From: Acidimicrobiales bacterium
GTDB lineage: Bacteria; Actinomycetota; Acidimicrobiia; Acidimicrobiales; MedAcidi-G1
DNA length: 64,000 nucleotides
Assembly: GCA_028823445.1 (NCBI GenBank)
Contig: JAPKBH010000001.1
Coordinates: 124,001-188,000 of the forward strand
Reading direction: 5' to 3'
Part shown: piece by piece, positions 18,401-26,778 of the stretch
Position numbering within the stretch: position 1 is the stretch's first letter
Layout of the letters: every line of letters begins with the position of its first letter
Made by a program: the position numbers and the translations under genes
Notes under the pieces: generated by a model
Told to the model about the DNA's origin: nothing
Databases searched by the model: none
The model's input: the letters and a program-made list of their open reading frames with translations, nothing else

Positions 18401-20070
18401 GTGGTGCAAACGGCGGTAACCAGTTCTTCGCGCATGGCGTCAAGCGGCGGGTTGGTGACTTGGGCAAATAGTTGCTGGAAGTAGTCGTAAAGCAATCGGG
18501 ATTTATTGGAAAGCACAGCCATTGGCGTGTCGGTGCCCATGGAGCCGATGGCTTCTTTACTGTCTCGGGCCATGGGGGCAACGAGCAACTTGAGTTGTTC
18601 GTGGGTGTAGCCGAAAGCCAGTTGGCGTTGTTCTAAAGAAGCAGGGTCGGTGATTTCACGAGATGCTTCGGGCAGGTCGTCAAGGCGAATCATGTTTTCT
18701 TCAAGCCATTGGCCATAAGGTCGGGCGGCGGTGATGTCGTTTTTTATTTCTTCGTCACGGATTATTCGGCCTTGCTTCATGTCGATGAGAAACATTTTTC
18801 CGGGCTCGAGGCGGCCCTTTTCGACAATTTGGTTGGATGGCACGTCGACTACCCCGACCTCGCTGGCCATGATGACCAGGTCGTCTTGGGTGACCCAATA
18901 GCGACTGGGGCGCAAACCGTTGCGGTCTAATACTGCGCCCATGATCGTGCCGTCGGTGAAGGCAATAGAGGCCGGGCCGTCCCAGGGTTCCATCAAGGTG
19001 GCATGAAATTCGTAGAAAGCTTTTTGAGCGTCGCCCATGCTGGCGTGGCGTTCCCACGGCTCGGGGATCATGACCATGATGGCTTCGGGCAGCGAATAAC
19101 CGCCCATAGTTAAGAGTTCGAGCGCCTCGTCGAAGCCGGCAGTGTCGCTGGCCCCCGGGGTGCAGATGGGGAAAATGCGTTCCAAGTCGCCGGGGAGCAG
19201 GTCGGTAGCTAGTACGGCTTGGCGGGCTCGCATCCAGTTGCGGTTGCCTTGCACGGTGTTGATTTCGCCATTGTGGGCCACCAAACGGTATGGGTGGGCC
19301 AGCGGCCATGAGGGGAAAGTATTGGTGGAAAAACGTGAGTGCACTAAAGCTAAGGCGCTTTCGGTGCGTTCATCGGTGAGGTCGAGGAAGAACTCCGCTA
19401 ACTGGGGGGTAGTCAACATGCCTTTGTAAACCATGGTGCGGGCGCTCAGGGAGGGAAAGTAAATGCCGGTGTAGGCCTGTGAGGCTCCGGCCATGCCGGC
19501 GGTGGGCTCTCCGGCCGTGCTGATTTTGATTTCGTGTTCCGAGCGTTTGCGCAATAAGTAAGTGCGCCGATCAAGTTCAAGCCCGGCGAGGCGTTCTCCG
19601 TCAGGGCCCGTTGGGGCAGCCAAAAATACTTGGCGAAATATCGGCTGACTGGCTTTGGCCGCCGGGCCGATCATGTGGTCGTTAATAGGTACTTCGCGCC
19701 AACCCAGAATTTCTAGGCCTTCGGCCTGCACCAGCGATTCAAACTGGGCTACTACTGCCTCTGCGAGTTCTGGGCTGCCGGGAAGAAACGCAATCCCCGT
19801 GGCGTACTGGCCAACGGGGGGAAGAGGAAAAGAAACGTCGTCACGGTAAAGCCGGTCGGGGACCTGCATTAAGAGTCCGGCACCGTCGCCGGTGTTGGTT
19901 TCCGCCCCTAAAGCTCCCCGATGCTGCATTTTACAAAGCGCGCCGATGCCCAACTGAACGATCTCATGGCTGGCTTGGCCTCTCAGATGGCAGACAAAGT
20001 TGACGCCACAAGCGTCGTGTTCAAACTGTGGGTCATAGAGCCCCTGAGCAGGGGGAAGATCTATACGCAT
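15457..20070 (-). CDS. gltB: Glutamate synthase [NADPH] large (alpha) subunit
   Basis: A full-length 1537-residue GOGAT large subunit. After a 20-residue propeptide, the Ntn amidotransferase nucleophile is Cys21 (HDACGVNF), which removes ammonia from glutamine. A central domain and the FMN-binding (beta/alpha)8 synthase domain follow; [19 protein letters not shown] is the typical synthase loop. The [3Fe-4S] ligands are C1149, C1155 and C1160 ([15 protein letters not shown]). The C-terminal beta-helix domain has the repeated G-x-x-G pattern ([21 protein letters not shown]). Glutamate is released in the cytosol. CAGGAGA precedes the ATG, and a 16-bp palindrome lies about 80 nt upstream. Confidence 0.97.
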   Translation of the reverse strand: MRIDLPPAQGLYDPQFEHDACGVNFVCHLRGQASHEIVQLGIGALCKMQHRGALGAETNTGDGAGLLMQVPDRLYRDDVSFPLPPVGQYATGIAFLPGSPELAEAVVAQFESLVQAEGLEILGWREVPINDHMIGPAAKASQPIFRQVFLAAPTGPDGERLAGLELDRRTYLLRKRSEHEIKISTAGEPTAGMAGASQAYTGIYFPSLSARTMVYKGMLTTPQLAEFFLDLTDERTESALALVHSRFSTNTFPSWPLAHPYRLVAHNGEINTVQGNRNWMRARQAVLATDLLPGDLERIFPICTPGASDTAGFDEALELLTMGGYSLPEAIMVMIPEPWERHASMGDAQKAFYEFHATLMEPWDGPASIAFTDGTIMGAVLDRNGLRPSRYWVTQDDLVIMASEVGVVDVPSNQIVEKGRLEPGKMFLIDMKQGRIIRDEEIKNDITAARPYGQWLEENMIRLDDLPEASREITDPASLEQRQLAFGYTHEQLKLLVAPMARDSKEAIGSMGTDTPMAVLSNKSRLLYDYFQQLFAQVTNPPLDAMREELVTAVCTTLGPRGNLLDPTPQSCQQVQLDRPVITEAQLAKILRNEERPETLKTISINTLYPVTDQAAGLEQALDDLRQAAVAAVDSGAGILVISDRGANQTQAAIPSLLAVGAVHHHLIATHRRSQVGLVVESGDARETHHMALLLGYGATAICPYMAFESIDQMIEGGHHGLSSEMSQEQARKNYLSACDKGLLKIMSKMGIATVASYTGAQIFESIGLGQEVIDECFTGTTSRLGGVGFDVLAQEIATRHDLAFPVNPHLRAHRSLEAGGEYQWRQEGEHHLFNPETVYRLQHATREGRYDLFKEYTALINDQSTELATLRGLFTFRSDQRPAVPLNEVESVSEIVKRFSTGAMSYGSISSEAHETLAVAMNRLGAKSNTGEGGEDPERYTPDASGDLRRSAIKQVASGRFGVTSEYLVNSDDIQIKMAQGAKPGEGGQLPGHKVYPWIAKTRHSTPGVALISPPPHHDIYSIEDLAQLIYDLKNANPQSRVHVKLVAEQGVGTVATGVAKAHADVVLVSGHDGGTGASPLTSIKHAGGPWELGLAETQQTLLLNRLRERVVLQTDGQLKTGRDVMVAALLGADEYGFATAPLVVSGCVMMRVCHLDTCPVGVATQNPELRKRFTGRPEFVVNFFEYIAEEVRELLAELGFRTLDEAIGQVETLDFDSAVDHWKASGLDLSPIFHVPELAPGAARRQTTNQDHGLENVLDQTLIKEAQPALESKQNVHLSHPISNVDRSTGTMLGSTLTRIYGGAGLPDNTITIDFDGSAGNSFGAFVPRGITLRLTGDANDYVGKGLSGGRIIVRPPSDVSFVAEEQIIAGNVNLYGATSGEAFIRGKVGERFCVRNSGALAVVEGIGDHGCEYMTGGRAVILGPTGRNFAAGMSGGIAYVSDPLGEFTHCVNLEMVLLESPSEEDLDWLQQVIARHGEETGSAVAQRLLSRWGTPAARFVKVMPTDYKRVLEAAAAARNAGQDEVAAIMASSRV

Positions 20071-20149
20071 ACCAGAGGTTTAAAACCGTCTCCTGTTGAT
20101 TGATGAATGGTTGCTACCTGTGGAGCATCATCGATCCGGAGCAGAGCCT

Positions 20150-20165
20150 AATTTTACGTAAAATT
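20150..20165. promoter_or_regulatory. 16-bp perfect palindrome upstream of gltB (candidate operator)
   Basis: AATTTTACGTAAAATT reads the same on both strands. It lies 80 nt upstream of the gltB start and about 100 nt upstream of the divergent aminopeptidase gene. On the minus strand it includes TAAAAT, which could serve as a -10 box, but no good -35 is visible. It is AT-rich in a GC-rich surrounding. The bound regulator is unknown, and it does not match the GlnR box. Confidence 0.45.
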
Positions 20166-20263
20166 GGCCGAAGCCCCTCATTGTGCGCCGCTAAAGCAAA
20201 AGAAATTAGCGTTTCACAACGCTTCGGCACCAGTTTTCTCGCCTGATGTACCAATATAGGGCC

Positions 20264-21511
20264 ATGACTGCTTCACACGAGAATGCCGCCCAAGACCTTT
20301 GCGCCTTTATTGATGCCTCGCCTAGCCCTTTCCATGTGGTGGACACAGCGGCTCAAAGACTTCTGGCCGCCGGATTTGAAGAAATATCTAAGCCACAAGA
20401 AGCCGAAAATTCTGCTTCGGTATTCCTCCGTCGTGATGGGGCGTTGTTGGCCGCGGCTGGCACCGGAACCCGAGCCGTCAAAATAGTTGGTGCCCACACC
20501 GACAGCCCCAACCTACGTTTAAAACCAACCCCCGACCAAACAGCGTCTGGCTGGCGCACTCTCGGCATAGAGGTCTACGGCGGAACGCTCAACAACACTT
20601 GGCTCGACCGCGACTTGGGCTGTTCCGGTCGGTTGATGATCCAAGAAGGAAACTCCCTAGGCGAAGTATTGGTCTTGTTAGACCGCCCCGTAGCGCGAAT
20701 ACCCCAGTTGGCTATCCACCTCGACCAAGGGGTCAACGAAAAAGGTTTAATCCTCAACCGCCAACAACACCTCCGGCCGTTGCTGGGCTTAGGCGACGGG
20801 CCGGGCCTGCTGGATGCACTGGCCCAGCAAGCCGAAGTAAAACCCGAGCACATCGTTTCTTTTGATCTGATGCTTCACGACCTCACCCCCGCCACCCTGG
20901 CCGGCCTTGACCAAGAGTTCATCAGCGCCCCCCGCCTCGACAACCAACTCTCTTGCCACGCCGGCTTGGGCGCTCTGCTGGCCGCCCAACAAAACCCCGG
21001 GGACAACGCCATGGTGCTGGCCCTCTATGACCACGAAGAAGTAGGAAGCACCACCGCCACCGGAGCCAGCGGACCCCTACTAAACGCCTTCCTCGCCGCC
21101 CGTTGCTCCACCGAGACTTTGGTCGCTCCAGAAACATTAGTGATCTCCGCCGATGGCGCCCACGCCACTCACCCCAACTACCCCGACCGCCACGACCCCG
21201 ACCACCAGGTATTTCTAAACCAAGGGCCCGTACTAAAACACAACGCCAACCAGCGCTACGCCACCGATGCCCCCGGCGCCGCCCAAGTACACCAAGCAGC
21301 AGAAAAAGCTGGCGTCCCCCTACAAACCTTTGTGAGTCGCAGCGACCTGGCTTGCGGGTCAACCATCGGGCCACTAACCGCCGCCGCCACCGGCCTGCGC
21401 ACCGTAGACCTCGGTGCGGCACAACTCGCCATGCACAGCGCCCGAGAACTCTGCGGTAGCCAAGACCCAGAAATGCTGAAGAAACTCCTAGTTGCTTTGC
21501 TTTGCCACTAG
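20264..21511 (+). CDS. apeB: M18 family aminopeptidase
   Basis: I use the ATG at 20264 (MTASHENA); an upstream ATG at 20246 adds six residues. The 415-residue enzyme has the M18 dinuclear zinc site. Its metal-site segments are VGAHTDSPNLRLKP (first metal His/Asp), YDHEEVGSTTATGA (Asp, Glu, Glu), SADGAHATHPNYPDRHDP, and a C-terminal AMHSARE His. RSDLACGSTIGP is also characteristic. It removes N-terminal, often acidic, residues from peptides in the cytosol. Divergent from gltB, convergent with the trkH operon. Confidence 0.92.
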   Translation: MTASHENAAQDLCAFIDASPSPFHVVDTAAQRLLAAGFEEISKPQEAENSASVFLRRDGALLAAAGTGTRAVKIVGAHTDSPNLRLKPTPDQTASGWRTLGIEVYGGTLNNTWLDRDLGCSGRLMIQEGNSLGEVLVLLDRPVARIPQLAIHLDQGVNEKGLILNRQQHLRPLLGLGDGPGLLDALAQQAEVKPEHIVSFDLMLHDLTPATLAGLDQEFISAPRLDNQLSCHAGLGALLAAQQNPGDNAMVLALYDHEEVGSTTATGASGPLLNAFLAARCSTETLVAPETLVISADGAHATHPNYPDRHDPDHQVFLNQGPVLKHNANQRYATDAPGAAQVHQAAEKAGVPLQTFVSRSDLACGSTIGPLTAAATGLRTVDLGAAQLAMHSARELCGSQDPEMLKKLLVALLCH

Positions 21512-21521
21512 CGGACAGTAT

Positions 21522-23066
21522 CTAGAGACGAGGCAACCGGTGACGGAGGGTGCGATACGGCGCCACCAGCATCAAAACCATAGGGAAAATCTCTAAACGC
21601 CCCACCAGCATCATGAACGCCAAAACCAGACGAGCAGGCGCTGAATAGCCATCCACAAACGAAGCAGTCGGCCCCGCATTTTGTAATGCCGGCCCCATAT
21701 TGCCCAACGAACTAATCACCCCGCTGGCCGCCGTCAACAAATCGGTACCTAAAGCCGCCAAAACAAAAGTACCGCCCACCACCAGCATGGCGTAAATCAC
21801 CATAAAACCGGCAATGCGCTCCACCAAGGAATCCGGGATGGGGCGACGCCCAAGAAACACCGGAAAGACAGCCCGGGGATGACGGAAACTCCGCAACGAG
21901 CGCCGAGCATGCGCTAACCCCACCTGAAGGCGCAACACCTTAACCCCGCCCGAAGTAGACCCCGTACAGCCACCAAAGACCAGCAGGATCAGCAAAATAA
22001 CCTGCGCTCCCCCGGCCCACAAAACAAAGTTCCCATCGCTCATGGTGCTGGTGGCGTTACCGAACCCGGTGCTGGTGCCCAAAGTAACCACATTGAAAAC
22101 AGCGGCCCGGACCGAACGGCCAAAAGTCAAGCCGTTCGCAAAAAGTATCCAAATAACGGCGGCCGAAGCAGCGGTCAACATAAAAAGGTAACCCCGAAAC
22201 TCCGGGTCGGAAAAATGAACAAGCCTCTTTTTGTTAAAAGACCGCCAATGGAGGGTGAAGTTCGCCCCACCAAAAATCATGCCCGCAATCAACACCGCCT
22301 CAATCGTGGCGCTATCCCAATAACCGATCGAAGTATCCCGAGTCGAAAACCCTCCCGTGGAAGCAGTGGTCAAAGCATGGGCCGCCGCATCAAAAATACT
22401 CATGCCAGCAAACAAAAGAGCAACAGCCACCGCCGCCGTAAACACAAAATACAACTTCCAGAACCGCTGGGCAGTATCAGTAACCCGAGGCGCCAAACGA
22501 TCAGCAGAACCAGTGCCCGGCGCTTCAGCACTCATTAGCCCCAGGCCAGAAGCCCGCAACGACGGCAAAATCGAAACAACCAACACGACAATGCCCATCC
22601 CGCCCATCCACTGCGTCAACTGTCGATAAAAAAGTATGCCCGCCCCTTGAGACTCAATAGGATTATGCGCCCCAAAAACGGTCGAACCCGTACAAGAAAA
22701 CCCCGAAATCGACTCAAAAAGAGCATCGGCTACCTCCACCGGAAAACCAATACCCGGCCGAGCAAAAGTAGCAGCTAACAAGTAAGGCAAAGCCCCGAAA
22801 ACCGAAACAATCAACCACGTGCCGCCCACCGCCGCAAAAATCTCCGCCTGCCCCGTCTTTCCTGTTTCTGTAGACAAACGAGCCACCGTGCCCACCGTCA
22901 AAGTAAACAAACCAGCAGCCAACAAAGGAACAATCGACCCGCCGTCATTTAGCTCTAAAAACGAACAAAACACCATGCCCAAGGCCACAAACTGCAAGGC
23001 AATCCCCGTGATATGCCAAGTAGTCGACGACCAGCGAGGCGAAGGGACAAGACGATAAGCGGTCAT
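21522..23066 (-). CDS. trkH: TrkH/KtrB-type potassium uptake channel subunit (canonical filter)
   Basis: A 514-residue membrane protein built of four M1-P-M2 units. The selectivity loops all keep the filter glycine: P1 SGFSCTGSTVFG (G127), P2 ASTGGFSTRD, P3 TLGTSTGFG, P4 SSLGNMGPALQNAG. The WMGGMGIVVLVVSILPSL helix after P1 is typical of TrkH. It conducts K+ inward and is gated by cytosolic RCK proteins, here TrkA. It is the third gene of trkA-trkH2-trkH1 and overlaps the previous gene by 4 nt (ATGA). Confidence 0.93.
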   Translation of the reverse strand: MTAYRLVPSPRWSSTTWHITGIALQFVALGMVFCSFLELNDGGSIVPLLAAGLFTLTVGTVARLSTETGKTGQAEIFAAVGGTWLIVSVFGALPYLLAATFARPGIGFPVEVADALFESISGFSCTGSTVFGAHNPIESQGAGILFYRQLTQWMGGMGIVVLVVSILPSLRASGLGLMSAEAPGTGSADRLAPRVTDTAQRFWKLYFVFTAAVAVALLFAGMSIFDAAAHALTTASTGGFSTRDTSIGYWDSATIEAVLIAGMIFGGANFTLHWRSFNKKRLVHFSDPEFRGYLFMLTAASAAVIWILFANGLTFGRSVRAAVFNVVTLGTSTGFGNATSTMSDGNFVLWAGGAQVILLILLVFGGCTGSTSGGVKVLRLQVGLAHARRSLRSFRHPRAVFPVFLGRRPIPDSLVERIAGFMVIYAMLVVGGTFVLAALGTDLLTAASGVISSLGNMGPALQNAGPTASFVDGYSAPARLVLAFMMLVGRLEIFPMVLMLVAPYRTLRHRLPRL

Positions 23067-24601
23067 GATCGTCTTAATTTCTTACGAACTCGGCGGCCCG
23101 CAAAATGAAACTGCTGTTGGGCAACGGCCACCACCGAGGTAGCAGTCACCAAGACAGGGAAAATAGCCATACGACCCGCCACCATGGCTGGTATCAAAAC
23201 CAATCGGGAAAGCACGCCCCAGTCCCCCGGATCTTGAGGAATACCCTCAATGCTGCGCACCGGGCCACCGGTAGCCGTGGCATGCACCGCCATCCCAAGA
23301 GCATCAACAACGCTGAAACCAGTAAGGGCGACCGCCAAAGACGTAGCGATCACCGTGGCAATAAACAAAAACTGCAAAACCACCATTCGTTCAATAGTGC
23401 GTTCATCCACCGGTACGCCCCCCAACCGAAGCGGTAACACTATGCGAGGGTGAAGTTGTCGAAGCAACTCACGACGAGAAAGCCGAACCAAAGCCACCAA
23501 AGGCTGCAGATGAAAGCCCCCAGAGATTGACCCAGACATACCGCCAATGGCCGTGGCACACAAAATAGCTACCGGCACCAACGGCACCCAAGGGCCAAAC
23601 GGTTGGACAGCAAAACCAGTGGTAGAAATGGCAGAGGAAGCAATAAAAGCGGCATGGCGAACACTGTCTAGGCCAAAATCCCCTGCGGAATAAATCAAAA
23701 GCAAGGCAAGCCCGAGGGTGCCCAGAAGATAAAGTCGGAGCTCCATAGAGCGCCAAAGGCCCTTCGTTTTGCGTTGAGCAAGCCGCCACAAAACAACCAG
23801 GCTGACCCCACTAAGCGACATACCGGCAACGGCAATCCACTGAACCACGCTGTTACTAAAGGGCTCCCCAGGAACAGCTAAACCGCCCGTAGAAACAACC
23901 GAAAGAGCCAACAAAAGCCCATCAAAAACACCCATGCCGGTTAGCGCGAAAGCCAGCCAAAGAACCAGAGAAAGAGGCAAATAGATAAAAAGAATATTTC
24001 TGGCCGCTTGCCCACCGCTGGGAGCCAACGGCAACATCCCGCTTTGCCCAACCCGGTCAGCGAGGTCACGCCCCGCACCCAAAGTCGGAATAATTGCCAC
24101 CCCCAGAAGCAAAGTAGCGAGCCCACCCGTCCACTGCAGGCCAGCCCGAAAAATCTGCGACCCTGCACTCAGAGCCTCAACGTTTACCCCGCTCAGCGCA
24201 GTCGTAGTAATGGCATTGGCAGATTCATAAATGCCCAAAGAAAATGAAGGCACAGCCTCTGTGAGAACCATGAGATAACCAGCAGCAAAGATTACTGTCA
24301 CCATGGCGACGGTAAGCCCGCCCAAAATATGGGCGCCCCGATGCCGCTCTGGTCGCTGGACAAAAGTCAATAAAATCCACCCACAGAGCAAGAGAAAAAC
24401 CCCGGCCAGAAAAAAGGTCCCTCCGTGCGGAGCAGCAACAAGACGATTAGTGGCGGCGGCCAATAAAGCGTTGCCGCCTACCGCCAAAAGCCCAAGAGCA
24501 AACCCCAAAGCGCTGGCCGAACGCCATGACGACCACGTACGGCGAGTTTTATGACCAGAAAAGCCAGAAGCCAACCCCTCGGCAAATTTGAGGGAACTCA
24601 C
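23063..24601 (-). CDS. Second TrkH-family cation channel subunit, divergent P1 filter
   Basis: A 512-residue TrkH paralogue with the same four-unit layout and the LQWTGGLATLLLGVAIIPTLG helix. The filter differs. P1 reads ANAITTTALSGVN, so the position of the filter glycine appears to be Ala135. P2 (VVSTGGLAVP), P3 (AISTTGFAVQ) and P4 (ATATGGPVRS) keep glycine. In HKT/KtrB proteins the P1 residue influences K+ versus Na+ selectivity, so this copy may differ in ion preference. It overlaps trkA upstream and trkH downstream by 4 nt each. The two copies could form a heterodimer, since TrkH works as a dimer. Confidence 0.88.
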   Translation of the reverse strand: MSSLKFAEGLASGFSGHKTRRTWSSWRSASALGFALGLLAVGGNALLAAATNRLVAAPHGGTFFLAGVFLLLCGWILLTFVQRPERHRGAHILGGLTVAMVTVIFAAGYLMVLTEAVPSFSLGIYESANAITTTALSGVNVEALSAGSQIFRAGLQWTGGLATLLLGVAIIPTLGAGRDLADRVGQSGMLPLAPSGGQAARNILFIYLPLSLVLWLAFALTGMGVFDGLLLALSVVSTGGLAVPGEPFSNSVVQWIAVAGMSLSGVSLVVLWRLAQRKTKGLWRSMELRLYLLGTLGLALLLIYSAGDFGLDSVRHAAFIASSAISTTGFAVQPFGPWVPLVPVAILCATAIGGMSGSISGGFHLQPLVALVRLSRRELLRQLHPRIVLPLRLGGVPVDERTIERMVVLQFLFIATVIATSLAVALTGFSVVDALGMAVHATATGGPVRSIEGIPQDPGDWGVLSRLVLIPAMVAGRMAIFPVLVTATSVVAVAQQQFHFAGRRVRKKLRRS

Positions 24602-25989
24602 CCGAAGAGTTCGCTCACCCGGTCCGCCGACTCGGGAAGGGCAATAACAATCACATGATCACGGTCTCGCAGAACACTTCGACCGCGAGCAATCTGTGCT
24701 TTGCCGTCACGCACAATGGCCGCTACCAAAGCCTTATCCGGCACCCCGATTTCGGCAATAGTTTTACCTTCGCAGCGGCTGTCATCATGAATGGCAAACT
24801 CAAGAATTTCTGCCTCGCCTTGCAGAAAGGTAGCCACCTGGGCCACATCACCGCGAACGAAACGCAGCACACTGTTCGCGGTAGCAGTACGGGGGCTCAA
24901 GGTGGCTCCCACGTCATGGGCGGCGAGCAAGGCCATGAGTTTGAGCCGATGTACCACAGCAATGGTCTGGGGCCCGCTTTTACCCTTGCCCCTCGAGGCT
25001 GAGCGGGTGCCAGCATCTTGGGCGTACAAACTGGCCAGAACATTTGCATCGTCTTCACCGGTGAGCGCAACCACCACGTCTTGTTCCCCCACCTCGGCTT
25101 CTTCGAGCACATCTACATCGGTGATGTCGCCATGAAAAATTGTTGCGCCAGGCAGCGACTCACTAAGCTCGGTTGCTCGTTGCAGGTTTTTTTCAATAAT
25201 GGCCACGCTGATGCCTTCTTTACCCAACGCCTCCGCCAACATAGAAGCGGTACGACCCCCACCGAGCAACAAGGCGCGATCGGGTGAGTCAAAGGCGATT
25301 CCCAAACGATGAATGACATCGTCCAAGGCCCGTTCTTTGCAAATCACCCGAATCAGGTCGCCTTCTTGCAGCGTTTCATCTTGGCGAGGGATAATGGTGG
25401 TTTCGACATCGTCACGGCAACGCGTAATAGTGCCCACGATGAAATCCCAATCGGGTTCGAGTTCTTTACCAAGGTCATGAAGAGAGACGCCAACGAAAGG
25501 GGCGTCGGCTTCCAAACGAGCGCTGATTACCACGACCTCTCCCCCGGCCATGTCAATCTTGTCAAGCGCCCCCGGGTATTTCATAAGGCGCTGCACGTCA
25601 TGAGCGATTTCTTCATCGGGATCAATCATGTGAAACGACCCTTGACTACCCAAGAGTTTGCCCACCTCTTTGTTGCGTAGCCGCCGAGATTCAATGCGAA
25701 CCACGGTGCGTTCAACCCCGGCTTGGCGAGCCAGCAAAGCGGCCAGAATATTTGCTTCATCGTTTTTGGTAACCGCCACCAACAGGTCGGTGTCGCTGAG
25801 CCCCGCCGCACTCAGAGCGTCAGGGTCGGTGCCGCTGCCATAAACCGTCAGCACATCGAGGCTGCTGTCGGTGTCGATTTCTCGAAACCGCTCCAGGTTG
25901 TTTTCAACCAAAGCCACGTCGTGTTGTTTGTTGAGGCGTTCGGCAACATACGTGCCGACCTCTCCTGCTCCTACCACAATTATTTTCAC
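24598..25989 (-). CDS. trkA: Trk potassium uptake regulator TrkA (two RCK domains)
   Basis: A 463-residue cytosolic gating protein made of two TrkA_N-TrkA_C repeats. The first Rossmann domain begins MKIIVVGAGEVGTYVAERL with an acidic residue (VEN) closing the nucleotide site. The second begins about residue 235 at ALLLGGGRTASMLAEALG. Each is followed by a TrkA_C ligand-binding domain (EADAPFVGVSLHDLG; DDSRCEGKTIAEIG). It binds NAD(H)/ATP-type nucleotides and controls TrkH opening. It is first of the three K+ genes and lies 3 nt after the 5-formyl-THF cyclo-ligase stop, so all four may be one transcript. Confidence 0.94.
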   Translation of the reverse strand: MKIIVVGAGEVGTYVAERLNKQHDVALVENNLERFREIDTDSSLDVLTVYGSGTDPDALSAAGLSDTDLLVAVTKNDEANILAALLARQAGVERTVVRIESRRLRNKEVGKLLGSQGSFHMIDPDEEIAHDVQRLMKYPGALDKIDMAGGEVVVISARLEADAPFVGVSLHDLGKELEPDWDFIVGTITRCRDDVETTIIPRQDETLQEGDLIRVICKERALDDVIHRLGIAFDSPDRALLLGGGRTASMLAEALGKEGISVAIIEKNLQRATELSESLPGATIFHGDITDVDVLEEAEVGEQDVVVALTGEDDANVLASLYAQDAGTRSASRGKGKSGPQTIAVVHRLKLMALLAAHDVGATLSPRTATANSVLRFVRGDVAQVATFLQGEAEILEFAIHDDSRCEGKTIAEIGVPDKALVAAIVRDGKAQIARGRSVLRDRDHVIVIALPESADRVSELFG

Positions 25990-25992
25990 GGT

Positions 25993-26577
25993 CTAATCTT
26001 TCCCTATGGGCGGCTCAAGGTGGTTCATACCCGGGCCGGCAAGGCCAGTATCGGTGATGATGAGATCTAAGGGGACGTCCCAAGGTTGAGAAGTGAGGGC
26101 GTCCACTACTTGGAAGCTATGCGCTACCCCCACTAAAAATGGTGGTTTTCCGGCTTGGCGGTTGGCGAACGTTCGGTCATAAAAGCCGGCCCCGTGCCCG
26201 ATGCGGTTGCCTTGCTGGTCTGCTCCCACCAATGGCAACAAGACCAGATCCATGTCTAACGGGTCGACTTCTTGACCGGTTACCGGCTCTTTGGTGCCGA
26301 AGGTGCCATCGACCAAAGGCCCGTTGGGAATGATAAAACGTAGCGGCTCCTCGGGCGTGGTAACCGGAAAAGCCAACTCTGGTCCTTCTTGACCGGCCAG
26401 CGCTGATAAATCAATCTCGCCCCGGATGCCATAATACGTGCCAACCACCGTTGCTTGCCGATACTCGGCCAAGGCCAAGATGCGGGCCGCCACCAAAGCG
26501 CTGGCCTCCGCAACCTGGGCCGAGTTCAAGGCACGGCGCTGAGCGAGGAGTCGCTGGCGGGTTTCTGCGGGGTCCAT
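25993..26577 (-). CDS. fthC: 5-formyltetrahydrofolate cyclo-ligase
   Basis: The ATG at 26577 gives MDPAETRQRLLAQRRAL, the usual start of this family; a longer frame exists upstream. The 194-residue enzyme converts 5-formyl-THF to 5,10-methenyl-THF using ATP. Visible motifs are GTYYGIRGEIDL, the loop LVLLPLVGADQQGNRIGHGAGFYDR (split here by function: substrate loop then the G-x-G-x-G-F-Y-D-R ATP motif), and WDVPLDLIITDTG near the end. It belongs to one-carbon folate metabolism. Its placement ahead of trkA looks like packing rather than a shared function. Confidence 0.93.
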   Translation of the reverse strand: MDPAETRQRLLAQRRALNSAQVAEASALVAARILALAEYRQATVVGTYYGIRGEIDLSALAGQEGPELAFPVTTPEEPLRFIIPNGPLVDGTFGTKEPVTGQEVDPLDMDLVLLPLVGADQQGNRIGHGAGFYDRTFANRQAGKPPFLVGVAHSFQVVDALTSQPWDVPLDLIITDTGLAGPGMNHLEPPIGKD

Positions 26578-26778
26578 AAGCCCATGCTTACTCACTTGGC
26601 GACAAAACGCCAACAATCTTTCTGGTCAGATGTCACGGACTGGTTTTGCGTAAAGGTATGAACCATCGGCCGGTCTTTGCTAGCGTTGTCTCGGTTCCGG
26701 TCGGGCTTTGTCTGACTGGTCCCGCCTTGCCGATGTGGTGAGTGCGGCCTTTACCCCCAATACCTAGGAGAGCAGTCC

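Noticed and set aside
20922-21422. Minus-strand Arg/Gly/Trp-rich frame (166 codons) inside the aminopeptidase
   Set aside because: Composition is that of reverse-complemented GC-rich coding DNA; the M18 protein on the other strand is complete.
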